A stretch of 64,000 bases of DNA from Tretioscincus oriximinensis (taxonomy: Eukaryota > Chordata > Lepidosauria > Squamata > Gymnophthalmidae), in contig JAJVDF010000508.1 in assembly GCA_022410635.1 (NCBI GenBank), positions 290,811-354,810 of the forward strand, written 5' to 3'. This document shows, piece by piece, positions 21,734 through 33,687 of the stretch (position 1 is the stretch's first letter; every line of letters begins with the position of its first letter). The notes below the pieces were generated by a model. That model was not told the DNA's origin. It did no database searches and was given only the letters and a program-made list of their open reading frames with translations. The position numbers and the translations under genes are program-made.

Positions 21734-22016
21734 GGAAATCTATTTCTGTTACAAACTCTCCAGACGTATCGCCGTTACATGGGAATATACTTAATGTTGG
21801 TTGCCAATTCATTGACGCTTCCCATATAATAACGGTGGCGAAAGAAAGTACGGAGAAGCAGCTGAAGGAACCTTGGAGACCAAAAGAAAAAGTTGGTTGC
21901 AAACGAGTCCAAAGAAGTAGATTATCTAGGGAAGTTCATATTATCAACTTTTTCTTGTTACTCTCTATGTTGCTATGAGGCCTCCTAATGGCCAAAGTAA
22001 GAACATCGCTCTGCAT

Positions 22017-22022
22017 AATAAA
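22017..22022 (+). promoter_or_regulatory. Polyadenylation signal AATAAA of the TRIM gene
   Basis: AATAAA 284 nt after the stop codon, followed by a T-rich stretch (gtactttttgc). It is the first such signal after the stop and fits a short 3' UTR. Confidence 0.6.
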
Positions 22023-22153
22023 GTATATATTGTACTTTTTGCAATCGTCACTCTAGTCGATGGGAAAGGCTGATGCATAGGTGGCCAATCACATTGGCTG
22101 GTGGATAGTGAAAAGTACAGGGGGCAATGCTTAACAACACTGACCCTATAGCA

Positions 22154-22322
22154 AGCACGGATAGCTCAGTCGCTTAAGAATTCGTCTCTCATCTAGGAGA
22201 TCAGGTTTTGAAGCCCTGTGTGGGACGTGGGGAGGGGTGAGCACCTTCCACTAGCCTGCAGCTCAAGCCAACCCAGCTATTTGAAAGCAAGAAGTGCAAG
22301 AAATTGCAACTGACTGCAAGTC
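22154..22322 (+). mobile_element. tRNA-derived SINE running into a gap
   Basis: 'gcacggatagctcagtcgct', 'tttgaagccctgtgtgggac' and 'aattgcaactgactgcaagt', then Ns. The (TTC)n/(TTTTC)n run at 22,508-22,590 is the likely tail. Confidence 0.75.
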
Positions 22323-22507
22323 NNNNNNNNNNNNNNNNNNNNNNNNNNNNNNNNNNNNNNNNNNNNNNNNNNNNNNNNNNNNNNNNNNNNNNNNNNNNNN
22401 NNNNNNNNNNNNNNNNNNNNNNNNNNNNNNNNNNNNNNNNNNNNNNNNNNNNNNNNNNNNNNNNNNNNNNNNNNNNNNNNNNNNNNNNNNNNNNNNNNNN
22501 NNNNNNN
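22323..22507. other. Assembly gap (Ns)
   Basis: Run of N between SINE body and pyrimidine tail. Confidence 0.99.
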
Positions 22508-22725
22508 TTCTTCTTCTTCTTCTTCTTCTCCTCCTCCTCCTCCTCCTTTTTCTTTTTCTTTTTCTTTTTCTTTTTCTTTTTCTTCTTCTATGCTGAAGAG
22601 AGTACTCCTGGTATCTGTTGTTTCCAATATCATGGGCACTTCTTGAATCACCATCATGCTTCTTCTGGGCCTTGCTTCATTTTTAGCAGCCCTGAAATAC
22701 TATGCTTATATTTTAGCAGTGCTGT

Positions 22726-22905
22726 AGAAGGCACCGTGGCTCAGTGGTTAAGAGCCCTGGTGTTTCAGCAGAGTTCAAAGCTCTGTGGAAGGGGGTGAGT
22801 GCCCTCTACTGGCATCGGGTTTAGCCAACCCAGCTAATCGAAAGCAAGAAAGTGCAATTAGATAAATGGAAACCACCACAGCCTGGTGGGGAATATAGAA
22901 TTAAA
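22726..22905 (+). repeat. Older tRNA-derived SINE
   Basis: 'ggcaccgtggctcagtggtt', 'gtgagtgccctctactggc' and 'aaccaccacagcctggtggg'. Confidence 0.65.
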
Positions 22906-23038
22906 AGTACAAAAACACACCATGCCTCCCACTAACAAGAATCAACCTCAAAGTGTAACTGGGGTATACAAAAGTCTGAAGTAGACAAAAATATCCATAT
23001 AATACATGAACAAAAATATATATGAACAAAGATATATA

Positions 23039-23479
23039 CAGGGTGCTTCAAAAATGTATACACACTTTGAACTTCCATACGATGTATAGAATCACTGGTG
23101 ACTCGTACTCAGAATTGTATTGATGCTGCAGGTCACCAATTTGAACAGTATTAACATTTTCAGAGAAATAGCTGTGTTAGTCTAGCAGAAAGTCCAGCAA
23201 AAGAGCTAGCAGCACTTTGAGACTAACATGAGAAAAGTGGTTGGCATAAGCTTTCGTAGACAGGTCTACTTCTTCAGATGCTGAGGGACTAAGCATCTGA
23301 AGAAGTAGACCTGTCTACGGAAGCTTATGCCAACCACTTTTCTCAAGTTAGTATCAAAGTGCTGCTAGCTCCTTTGCTAGTATTAACATTTGTTATTTAT
23401 TTAACTTTGTAGAACAGTAGAACAGTAAATAATTTTTCTATGGAAGTTCACAGTGGGTATACATTTTTGAAGCACCCTG
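23039..23479. mobile_element. Mariner-type MITE (copy 2) carrying a Penelope-repeat insertion
   Basis: Ends CAGGGTGCTTC...TATACACAC and GTATACATT...GAAGCACCCTG with TA at 23,037-23,038 and 23,480-23,481. Bases 23,160-23,378 plus one duplication are a later insertion. Without them the MITE is about 209 bp, the same size as copy 1. Confidence 0.8.
23160..23378. mobile_element. Inverted pair of Penelope-type terminal repeats with 13-bp TSD
   Basis: Two copies of the terminal repeat face each other around ctgagggacta. The target duplication agtattaacattt is at 23,147-23,159 and 23,379-23,391. The right copy's hammerhead-like core has GGAA where the others have GAAA. Confidence 0.8.
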
Positions 23480-23809
23480 TACAATTACACTCTCAGTGTT
23501 GCCTGCCTCTCTGTAGATGATTTAGTTAATTGCAACGAGCAGAGGACTGGCTCCAGCGTTGGGAGTTTTCTGCTCGGAAATCTTGTAACGGGAGCCTGGG
23601 AATCTCATACATTTGGCATTTTTCTCATGCACAAAGCACGGGAGTATGTGTGATGCCACTTCTGGGGTTGGACCAGAAGTGACATCACTATGGGCACTTC
23701 CAGCCCTGGGATGCCCTTTCCAGAAGCTGGCCATCCAAGGCCAACGTATTTCTCATGCATTTCTGTGAGAGGGGGTGCACTTTGTATGAGAATGGAGAAT
23801 CTCACAGCA

Positions 23810-23897
23810 CTGGTTGGGAGCCATGACCCTGGAGGCCTCTTCCAACTCTATGATTCTGTGACCCTAGAGGTCCCTTCCAACTCTATGACTCTCTAAA
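23810..23897 (+). repeat. CR1 3'-end tips (two)
   Basis: Two successive 'ccttccaactctatga' tails. Confidence 0.6.
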
Positions 23898-23899
23898 TT

Positions 23900-24720
23900 T
23901 CCCTTCTGTAGCATACTGTTTCAAAGGCTCCTTGTCTCTGCAATACATAAAAGACTGCAAAAGGATCTGAGCAATTAAATCCCTACCCTAGGGTTGTGTA
24001 GGGTGTGGAGGAACTGAAGAAACAACTATATATACAGTAGCTTTCCAAAAGAGTCACAGATCATTCAAAGAAAGACATCTGTAAGCCATCTCATTACAAT
24101 GGAATTTGGAAGGAAAACAACCCTACTGTACACGGAGATTGGTTGAGTATGTTGGAACTGCATTATTTACATTGCTCTTGCAGTTGATAATTGGGGGTGA
24201 AATACATATTTCATTTCTACCCTAAGGGAATTTTTAGGGACTATGTTGAATGAGCTTCTGGCCCCTTATGCACATAACTAGCAATCTGGTTTAAATCATT
24301 CACACTGCCTGCATGGAAATAAAGGAATCCAAATTAGATTGGTAGATCTGGAAGCCTCCTGGTTCGATTCAAATTGAGTGTGGTATAGCTGAAAGGACCC
24401 TGAAAGAAAGCTTAGCTCTGATTCTCCCAAATTTCCTATACCTAATTTGGATCGAGCGAATCCAAGTGGACAAATTCAATTTTAGCATTATAGGAAATAT
24501 CCTTTGGTCTTTTTTGCACAGGCTCAGCAGTACATATAAAGTGCTCAAGATTCCATATTGTTTGCCTGAGAACGGTGCTATTACCCATAAGATGTGTTGT
24601 TATAACTTCCTAAAAGAGAACACAAATCTACCTTAGGTGTGAAATAATCCCACTAAGCATACATCAGTAGCGGCAATTTCGTGGGACATATTTGCATGCT
24701 AAAGTAGAGTCAATGCTGCT
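23900..24720. other. Nothing recognised
   Basis: AT-rich; no gene, no repeat I can name. Confidence 0.4.
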
Positions 24721-24724
24721 GCAG

Positions 24725-25137
24725 TCATTTGGATTCCATGTCCTATGAGGAACGGTTAAAGGATCTGGGGAAGTTTAGTCTGCAAAAGAGAAGACTGAGA
24801 AGAGACCTGATAGCTGCCTACAAATATCTGAAGGGCTGTCACAGAGCAGAGGGCTCAACATTGTTCTCATTAGCACGTGGAAGGACTAGAAACAATGGAA
24901 TGAAACTGCAAGGGAGGAGATTTAGATTAGATATCAGAAAAAACTTTCTAACAGTCAGGGTGATAAACCAGTGGAACAGTTTGCCACAGAGGGTGGTGAG
25001 TTCGCCTTCCCTGGAAGTCTTCAAACAGAGACTGGACAGTCATCTGTCTTGGATGGTTTAATGAATCCTGCATCGAGCAGGGGGTTGGGCCCGATGACCC
25101 TGGAGGTCCCTTCCAACTCTATGATTCTATGATTCCA
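24725..25137 (+). mobile_element. CR1 LINE, 5'-truncated copy with intact 3' end
   Basis: The frame 24,729-25,061 encodes the CR1 C-terminus (MSYEERLKDLGKFSLQKRRL, then VINQWNSLPQRVV). It ends in the CR1 hallmark 'ctatgattctatgattcc'. Confidence 0.88.
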
Positions 25138-25140
25138 GGG

Positions 25141-25470
25141 TACCTCTGAAGGGGCTGCCAATCTGCCTTCGAAGGCAGGTATGGAGCTGCCCATAAAGAT
25201 AGTGCAAAATGACAAACAGTTTGAAGGTAGATGTGGAGCTGTCCATGGAGACAATGCTGAATGTCAAAGAGCTTCAAAGGTAGATGTGGAGCTGTCCATG
25301 GAGACAGTGCTGAATGTCAAAGAGCTTCAAAGGTAGATGTGGAGCTGTCCATGGAGGTCTGAATGTCAAAGCAGCTACGAAGGCAGATTCAAAGCTATCT
25401 GCAAAGATAGTACAGAATGTCAAACCAGCTATGAAGGGAGAGGTGGAGCTCTCCTCAGAGACAGGGCTGA
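25141..25470. repeat. 53-bp minisatellite
   Basis: The unit start gtagatgtggagctgtccat recurs at 25,227, 25,280 and 25,333. Weaker units extend on both sides, about six in total. It begins directly at the CR1 3' end. Confidence 0.8.
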
Positions 25471-25839
25471 AGTGTAACTGATACACTTTGTGTTCAACTG
25501 CAACATCGTATGTAATAATGGTCCAGTACTTGCTTGCTAGCACATATTTCATTTCCAAACTATATCATACCTTCTGACTGCCAAATGCATGTGGCTGCAG
25601 CCAATCCACACTCAGCTAATCTGCACTGACTAAAATATTTTAAGGTAGGAAATTTCAATATGAGCTCCTGGGAGTTCTACGTGTATGTAGTTCACTTACA
25701 GAAATATTTTCCTTTCCAGATCAATTTGAGTGCAAAAAATTGTACACAATCTCAGCATGTGCTGATGCAATACCCAAAGTCAATCCACAACCAACCATTG
25801 TTTTTATTGTTGCTTTTCTTAACCTACATTTGTATTCAT

Positions 25840-26200
25840 TCTTTCATTTATCATTTGTTTCTATTTCTATAGCACCCCATACTCAGACGACAGTAAAATA
25901 CCATAAAAACATTTAAAATACAACATTTAAAAATTGTAACAGGGTCTTCAAGAAGAGGAGGTTTTGGCTCAACCAAAAGCCATGGAGAACAGCTGCGTCT
26001 TCACTGGGCATCTAAACGTAGTACAGCTTAGGGACCTGATACACCTCAGAGGAGAAACCATTCCACAACCTGGGGGATACAACATGTCCACTCCCTTAGA
26101 CAAGGGAAGGAGGTGGGACCATCAGGAGACCCTCCTCAGAATATCTTAGGGTGCAGGCAGGTACAGTACATATGGAAGAAAGTGTTCCTTTAAATATTTG
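25840..26200 (-). repeat. L2-like retroposon 3' part
   Basis: 'agcaccccatactcagacga', 'ccaaaagccatggagaacag' and 'accattccacaacctggggg' follow the same order as at 48,065 and 62,270. Continues after the SINE at 26,500-26,640. Confidence 0.55.
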
Positions 26201-26204
26201 GGGC

Positions 26205-26500
26205 CCAAGAAGAAGAAGAAGACTCTGGGCTTTACATCCCACCCTTTTCACCCAAAGGGACTCAAGAGTGGATAATAAGGTTAGTTTTTGCCTGAAAGCT
26301 TCCATCTAGTCTATCTTTCCCACCACATTTGTGGTGGTTACCCATTAATCTGTGTGCTTTTGAATAGCTGGGTTGGCTAAAGCTGGGGCCAGTAGGGGGT
26401 GCACATCCGTCTCCATGGCTGACACAGGACTTTGAGAATTGACCTCTGGATTGGGAAACTGCCCCTTAACCTCTGTGCCATTCATGCCTCTATTTAGGGC
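26205..26500 (-). repeat. Older tRNA-derived SINE inserted in L2-like repeat
   Basis: Minus orientation: (GAA)n, 'tttacatcccacccttttca', 'tgaatagctgggttggctaa', then the 'tctgtgccattcatgcctc' head. Confidence 0.65.
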
Positions 26501-27024
26501 CTTATATGTCAATGTTAATACCTTGAATTGGGCTTGGTAGTAAATGGGAAGTCAATGCAGTTCCTTTAGGATCCATGTAACGTGCGTCCGGTCAGCTGTA
26601 CCAGCCAGCAGCCATTGTTAATCTCCCTGAGACCTTTAAGGATGGAACTGTAAATAAATAGGAGTTATTTGACATAACGTCACTGCTGACTAGGAATTCT
26701 GTTTAATTCGGTGACGGCTGACCAAGCTTTGCACACGTAATACGATTCACTGCAATGCATGTCCTTCGCCACTAGATGGCTCTAGATTACTAGAACCAAG
26801 TTGGCAGTTTTGTTTAATCTGCATCTTTCTTCCCTTCCGTTGGTCAGACCAAATTGATACTTTTTTAATATGTCACTTTTGTACTGTTTTATTGTTGGCA
26901 GCCTGACGCCACCGGTTCGGGTATAGGGTGGCGTATAAGTATACAAAAATAATTAAAATATATAGTTAAATGTGAATATAATGCGAGCCAATCTGATCTT
27001 GTGGTTAGAGTGTCGTGCTCTTCC

Positions 27025-27315
27025 TGAAGTCATAAGAACATAAGAACATAAGAAGAGCCATACTGGATCAGTCCACAGCCCATCAAGTCCAGCCTTCTGT
27101 CTCACACAGAGGCCCACCAGATGCACCTGGGCAGTCTGAACAGAGGAAAGCAAAATATGCTCCTGGTCATGACTCCCAGCAAATGGCACTTCAGGAGTCC
27201 TGCCTGTTGCTCCATCCCAGAAGCAACATCCAGACATCCATCCTAGGACCCATTTATACCCTTGGTGTCCATAAACCTGTCTAGTCCTGTCTTGAGACTA
27301 TCCAAGGTGGTTAAA
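27025..27315 (-). repeat. CR1-group 3' fragment
   Basis: Minus-strand 'cataagaagagccatactgg...' text, repeated at 27,590, 36,970 and 47,215. Confidence 0.7.
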
Positions 27316-27569
27316 CCGGAAATGCAAAGTAGAAAGCAAACTGCAAAAGTTGAAATTGCAGGCTGGAACAGTAACTTTTAAGCTATAGTAAATAAACTTC
27401 TCAATATTACAAACTATGGAATATTAATAGAGGCTTGAAAAAAGAAATAATATTTGCAGGTATGAAATGCAACAAGTAAGAGCTGCTCTGCCTTTCCCTA
27501 TTTTCAGATATTGTTGTTTTAATACGTATTTGCTTTTTATTGTTAATCGCCCTGAGATCTTCTGGTATC

Positions 27570-29540
27570 GAGCATAAGAGCATAAGAGCATAAGAACATA
27601 AGAAGAGCCATACTGGATTGGGCCAGAGCCCATCTAGTCCAGCATTCTGTGTCACACAGAGGCCCACCAGATGCACCTGGGCATCTGAACAGAGGAAAGC
27701 AAAATATCCTCCTGGTCATGACTCCCAGCAAATGGCACTTTAGGAGTCCTGCTTGTTGCTCCATCCCAGAGGCAACATCCAGACATCCATCCTAGTATCC
27801 ATTTATACCCTTGGTATCCATAAACCTGTCTAGTCCTGTCTTGAAGCTATCCAAGCTGTTAGCTACCGCTACCTCTTCAGGAAGTAAATTCCATAGGTTG
27901 ATGACCCTCTGGGTGAAAAAATCCTTTCCTTTGTCTGTTCTCACTTTTCTATCCAACAGTTTTAAGGAGGGCCCCCTGTTCCTAGTATTGTGGGAGAGAG
28001 AAAACATTTTTTCTCTATTCACCCTGTCCATCCCATGCATGATTTTGTACACTTCAATCAGATCACCTCTCAGACATCGCCTTTCAAGGCTGAAAAGGCC
28101 CAGACGTAGGGTTGCCATACGTCCTGGTAAACCGGGACAAACCCGGTTTTGGGGACTAAAATATAGTCCCCTCTGGGTTTTAAGCTAAAATCCCGGCTTT
28201 TTACATTCTCTGATGCTGCATTGGGGAATGTAAAAAGGCGGGATTTTAAAGGAAAAGCAGCCGTCAGAGCTGATGGCTGCAGCACGCGGCACGCTTTCCG
28301 GGGTCCTGGGAGGAACCTCGGAGCGTGCCGTCGCTGCTCCTTGGCTGGAGGTGGGGTTTCACCCTACTCTCAGGCAAAGCCAACTCACCTCTAGCAGAGG
28401 AGAAATGCCTGGGTTTGTGACAGGAGGGCAGCTCTGTTCTCCTGTCACAAACGCAGTCGTTTTTGCTCCGCTGCTGCAGGCGAGTTGGCGGCCCACTTGC
28501 TAGAGCAGGGCGAAAGGCCACCTCCGACAAAAGAGCAGAATATGGCAACCCTACCCAGATGTTGCAGCTTGACTTCATAAGGAATTCTGCTCCAGGCCCT
28601 TGATCATTTTTGTTGCCCTTTTCTGCACCATCTCCAGTTCCAAAATGTCCCTCTTGAGATGTGGTGACCAGAATTGAACACGGTATTACAAATGTGGCCT
28701 CACCACAGATTTATAAAGAGGCAAAACAACATTTGCTGACTTGTTTTCGATTCCTTTCCTAATTATCCCCAACATGGAATTTGCCTTTCTTGCTGCCACT
28801 GCACACTGGGTTGTCATTTTCATTGAATTGTCCACCAACACCACAAGATCCTTTTCTTGCTCGGTCACAGAAAGCTTGCTTCCCATCAGGTGGTAGGAGT
28901 AGTTTGGGTTCTTTGCCCCAATATGCATGATCTTGCACTTGCTTAAGTTGAAGTGCATTTGCCACTTTGATGCCCACTCACCCAATTTCAATAAATCACT
29001 CTGAAGCGCCTTACAATCATTTTCAGTTTTCACTACCCTGAACAGTAGTCAGCAAACTTGGCTACTTCACTATTTACCTCGGCATCCAGATCATTTATAA
29101 ATATATTGAAAAGCAAAAGTCCCAGTCCAGATCCCTGGGGTACCCCACTTCTTACCTCTTTCCACTCAGAGAACTGTCCATTTATTACTACCCTCTGTTT
29201 TCTATCTTTTAGCCAGTTTCCAATACAGGACAAAGTCTGTCCTCTTATGCCATGAGTGTGGAGCTTTTTTAGGAGCCTTTGATGAGGGACTTTATCAAAA
29301 GCCTTCTGAAAATCTAGCTAGACAATATTATCTACATGTTTGTTAACATTCTCAAAGAATTCTAGCAAGTTAGTAAGGCACGATTTACCTTTGCAGAAGC
29401 CATGCTGAGTTTGATTCAGCAATGCATGCTTCTACATGAGTTTAGTAATTTTGTCCTTAATTATGGTTTCAAACACTTTACCTAGAATTGATGTTAAACT
29501 GATGGGTCTATAATTTCCGGGATCACCACGGAGTTCTTTT
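27570..29540 (-). mobile_element. CR1-type LINE, long copy interrupted by a hAT-like MITE
   Basis: Minus-strand reverse-transcriptase pieces in order from the right: NWLKDRKQRVVINGQFSEWK and SGVPQGSGLGLLLFNIFIND (29,033-29,233), then HFNLSKCKIMHIG (28,686-29,033), then GDLIEVYKIMHGMDRVN and VINLWNLLPEEVAVA (27,792-28,118). The catalytic YADD region is damaged (KFADYCSG), and frame breaks show it is dead. Confidence 0.88.
28107..28553. mobile_element. hAT-like non-autonomous transposon
   Basis: Perfect 13-bp inverted ends TAGGGTTGCCATA/TATGGCAACCCTA. The 8-bp target duplication is cccagacg (28,099-28,106) and cccagatg (28,554-28,561). GC-rich interior with no transposase. Inserted inside CR1. 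Confidence 0.82.
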
Positions 29541-29544
29541 CATT

Positions 29545-30390
29545 GCAAGAGACTCTCAAATCAAAGGCGTTGATTCTTAGATGGTCAGCTTTCCTTCTGA
29601 TCCAGATTCGTGAATAGAAAAGCATTAAAAAGTTGGGTGAAAATATCATCTGGTCAGCCTAGATGCAGTCAAATAAAGATGCATTAAATTATTTTCTTTT
29701 TTAAAAAATACAATGTTTTTAAAGTTTGACCTGTTTTATCTTTCCTGGGGGGCGGGCAGTTTGTTCCCACTTCAGTTCTCACATTCCTTTGGGTTCTCAT
29801 TTCTCTGCAGTGTCTATTTGTATTTATTGATTTTCATACTGCCTATACTGAAATTTCAGGTTCATGATCAGATAAAACAATATAATATAATAAAAAAGAA
29901 GGGAAACCCATTTAAAAGTAATGGTATAGGGGGAGACATGTAACTAAATCCGATTAGCAAAACCCTTTCTGAAGTTTAATGTTTTAATTTAATGCCAGAA
30001 GCAGGGAAGTTTAGAGATATGGTGTATCTGAGGCTACTTGGCAAATCCTGCTATATAAAAAAATATTCTGATTTACAGCTAACTTTTTACCCATTACTCC
30101 TGCCTTTCAAAAATCAGTTCTGTAATTCTGTCGCTTGCATGGTGCTTGGGGAAGCCTGATTTCCCTCCACACAAAAACTTTTAAATGCTTTGAAAAGTTT
30201 ATTTGGCAACAAAGCCAGAAAGTAACCTGCATTTATGACATCATTTCCCCCTTGAAAACATTGGCTGAACTTCCCCCTGCTGCTTAGTCCAGCAGTGAAG
30301 GTGGAGGAGCATATTCATTTCTGGGTGAGAAAATATTGCTGGTTTGTCATCAGGATAATTCTTTCATTTTACTGAGGCTCTCCAGGATTC
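29545..30390. other. Nothing recognised
   Basis: No supported gene; the short frames carry no motif. Confidence 0.4.
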
Positions 30391-30394
30391 TGCT

Positions 30395-30690
30395 CACTGG
30401 TCAAACCCCAGAAAAACTGCAAGGGAATCTTGGAGGGAGTAAAAAAGAGACTTGGGGTTTTGGTGGGCAGTTCAAGGAAGGTGTCAACTTAGTAAGCGGC
30501 AGCAGTGAAAAAAGCAAATTCAGTGCTAGGGCTAATTAGGAAGGGTGTTGAAAGCAAGTCGACATGTGTTTTGTCTCTTTATAAATTTATCTTGAGGCCA
30601 CATTTGGAATACTGCGTGCAATTCTGGCCACCACATCTTAGAAAAGCTACTGTGGAACTGGAGAAGCTGCAGAAAAGGCTGAAACATGGA
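30395..30690 (+). repeat. CR1 fragment
   Basis: 'KKANSVLGLIRKGVESKST' and 'LRPHLEYCVQFWPPHLRKAT' are CR1 reverse-transcriptase C-terminal text. Confidence 0.75.
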
Positions 30691-30691
30691 T

Positions 30692-31790
30692 AGGCATGGA
30701 TAGCTCAGTTGCTTAGGAATTCGAAGGTGAACTAGTTTCTGACATGAATCATAGAATCATAGATTCGAAGCCCTGTTTCGGACATGAATCATAGAATCAT
30801 AGAGTTGGAAGGGACCTCCAGGGTCATGGGGTCCAACCCCTGCTCGATGCAGGATTCATTAAACCATCCAAGACAGATGACTGTCCAGTCTCTGTTTGAA
30901 GACTTCCAGGGAAGGCGAACTCACCACCCTCTGTGGCAAACTGTTCCACTGGTTTATCACCCTGACTGTTAAAAAGTTTTTTCTGATATCTAATCTAAAT
31001 CTCCTCCCTTGCAGTTTCATTCCATTGTTTCTAGTCCTTCCATGTGCTAATGAGAACAATGCTGATCCCTCTGCTCTGTGAAAAGCCCTTCAGATATTTG
31101 TAGGCAGCTATCAGGTCTCCTCTCAGGTCTTCTCTTTTGCAGACTAAACATCCCCAGATCCTTTAACCGTTCCTCATAGGACGTGGTTTCCAGACCACTC
31201 ACCATCCTTGTTTATTTGTACTTGCTCTAGTTTATCAATGTCCTTTTTAAATTGCCCCCCCCAGAATGGAACACAGTATTCCAAGTGTGGTCGTACCAAA
31301 GTCCTGTAGAGAGGAATAATTACTTCACGTGAGCGAGATTCTTTGCCCCTCTTGATACATCCCAGGATTGTGTTTGCCTTTTTCGCAGCTGCTTCACACT
31401 GTTGACTCATGTTTAATCTGTGATCTACCAAAACACCCAGGTCCTTCTCATCTGTGCTGCTGCTCAGACATATTCCTCCCATTCTGTATGTGCTGTTTTC
31501 ATTATTTTTGCCCAGATGTAGGATCTTGCATTTCTCTCTGTTAAATACCATTCTGTTAGTTTCAGCCCATTGTTCCAGGGGGAGGGGTGAGCCTGTAGCT
31601 CTAGCCAACCCAGCTATTTGAAAGCAGAAATTGCAACTGACTGCAAGCAGATACATGGGAACTACCAGACTCTGGTGGGGAAGATAGAATGTGAGCCTTC
31701 GGGCAAAATACCCTTGTAAACCGTTTTGATTCCCTTTGAAAGGTGAGGAAAAGCGGGTTATAAAAACCCAGTTCTTCTTCTTCTTATGAA
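30692..31790 (+). repeat. tRNA-derived SINE split by a minus-strand CR1
   Basis: The head at 30,692-30,736 (gcatggatagctcagttgct) and the body plus (TTC)n tail at 31,578-31,790 are separated by CR1. The junction near 30,737-30,790 is scrambled. Confidence 0.6.
30780..31577 (-). mobile_element. CR1 LINE fragment
   Basis: Minus-strand frames: EQWAETNRMVFNREKCKILH, DLGVLVDHRLNMSQQCEAAA, then NNGMKLQGRRFRLDI. The 3' tip at 30,780-30,830 has the tandem 'atcatagaatcatagagttgg' motif. Confidence 0.85.
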
Positions 31791-31794
31791 GTTA

Positions 31795-32225
31795 GGCTGC
31801 AAGGTCTAGACCTCTTCAGCCTTGAAAGACGGTGTTTAACAGGGGATGTGACTGGAATTTATAAAATCATGCATGGGATGGCTAAGATGAACAGAGAAAA
31901 AAAAATCTCTATTACACAACAATAGGACCAGGAGGCATTCCTTGAAAATGATGGGCAGAAGAGGGAGGGCAGGCAAAGGAAAATATTTTTTTGCTCAAAG
32001 GGTCATTGGTCCATGGAATTGACTTCCAGAAAAGGTGGTGGTAGCCAAGCAGCCTGGATAGCTTTAAGACAGAATTAGACAAATTCATGGAAGCCAAGGA
32101 TATCGTAGAATCATAGAATCATAGAGTTGGAAGGGACCTCCAGGGTCATCGGGTCCAACCCCATGCTCGATGCAGCATTCATTAAACCATCCCAGANAGA
32201 TGACTGTCCAGTCTCTCTATATCAA
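31795..32225. repeat. CR1 fragments (plus, then minus tip)
   Basis: 31,795-32,100 is plus-strand CR1 C-terminal region; 32,103-32,225 is a minus-strand CR1 3' tip. Confidence 0.6.
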
Positions 32226-32559
32226 TAGCTCCTAGGATGGATCTCTCGATTCCTGCCTCCAGGATGGAGCAACAGGCAGGGGGAGCTATGCTGCGTCCAC
32301 ACTAGTTCACCTTCAACGTTGACACAGGGTTACTTCTTCCCAATTCAGGCTAACCAGTGTTCACTATGGTTTCCCGTAGTGGGAGAGCCTGTGTGGATCC
32401 TACTGCTGTGGTGGGAGTCCCAGGGTGGGGGTGCTGTGCACTATTGTCACTTCTGTTCTAACCCCAGGGGAGTTAACACCTCTTTGAAACTTCGTTGTTG
32501 TTGTTGGCCCCAGTTTTGTGCATACAACAACATATATATTTTCTTATGGAGATCTGCTT

Positions 32560-32729
32560 TTGCGCAAAAGTGGAACAGCTTAAAAAGCGGGGTAGAATTG
32601 GAGCGTGGGAATAGGAGTGGGGAAGAAGTGTGAGCCGTGGTGCACTAGAAGATAAGGTGGGTGCAGGAAGAGGTCTGGGGTCTGAGCTTCTCTTTTGCGC
32701 AAAAGTGGAACAGCTTAAAAAAAGGGGAA
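32560..32729. repeat. Duplicated block around 'tttgcgcaaaagtggaacag'
   Basis: The block tttgcgcaaaagtggaacag cttaaaaa occurs at 32,560-32,590 and again at 32,693-32,722; the gcgcaa core is itself palindromic. No known element recognised. Confidence 0.45.
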
Positions 32730-33451
32730 TGTCAGGGTTCTCTATTAGGAATATATTAATTGGCATAATATATTTTGATATAAAAGTATACAAGCATTGG
32801 TCTCTAGAAGCATAGGCCTCATGTCTGCAAAAATATCGGGAAATTCCCAGCACAGGGTGTTGCAAGAGAGCTAATCTCCCTTCCTGCCCTGAAGCAACAC
32901 CCATTTTTGCAATGTTTACCTGCACCCATTATCTCAAGATGCACCATTATCTCAGGAGCNTTGGCTCAATGACATTAATCAACTGCCTGGAAGCCCTGAG
33001 GAAGTTCTGGCTATCACCNTCCCAGGAGGTGAACGACCGGTCACAGGTCCTGACAGATACAGGGATCAATCTTGTACCACCCAAACCATAACCATATTTG
33101 GATACTTCCTGACTCAGGCTGCACCCCTTGGGAGGAGTGGGACACGTCACACAGGTGTCACAACCTGGGCCCACCTCCGGTCCACCCCAAACCACACCTT
33201 CAGAACACCCATTCTCTGACGTCTGTTTTCTTGTACACGCCTTCTGATCTCATGTCAATAAAAACCAGCGCACAGAGGTGCTCTGGAGGTTCCATAACCC
33301 ATGTGGGCCTCCTAGATCTTGCCTCTTGATCTAAGCTTATGGCCTCTGTGTGAGTTCTTGATGGGAGTCAGATTCTACACGTGTCCGTATCCTGATGATC
33401 TGCTGCCTCTGATGTTCTGACACCTAATAACATGGTAGCAAACTCCCGTTA
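32730..33451 (+). mobile_element. Solo LTR (copy A)
   Basis: TGTCAGGGTTC...CTCCCGTTA, 722 bp, with gtcaataaaa at about 33,255 and the 'acacgccttctgat' block. Flanking hexamers are ggggaa (32,724-32,729) and ggggag (33,452-33,457), a target duplication with one change. Confidence 0.78.
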
Positions 33452-33647
33452 GGGGAGAATCGGGGCACGGGCAGGGTGTGGAAAGAAAAGTGAGGCACTG
33501 GAAGAGGAGTGGGGCACGGGAGCAGGACACACCAATTAGTTTCTGAAAATGGAGTACCCCAACAAATGCGAACGGTATGTCTAGAAGTCAACACGATTGT
33601 TGTGCAAAGGACAAAATGGAGCTGAAATGGAGCTGGGAACAGAATAG

Positions 33648-33687
33648 AATCATAGAATCATAGAGTTGGAAGGGACCTCCAGGGTAA
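33648..33687 (-). repeat. CR1 3' tip
   Basis: atagaatcatagagttggaa and following CR1 end text. Confidence 0.6.

Noticed and set aside
17765..23378. Active hammerhead ribozymes
   Set aside because: The core is recognisable but the U expected next to the cleavage site is C in all complete copies here; claimed only as ribozyme-like.
25274..25558. 94-codon minus-strand frame in the minisatellite
   Set aside because: Repeat period 53 is not a multiple of 3 and there is no domain; chance frame.
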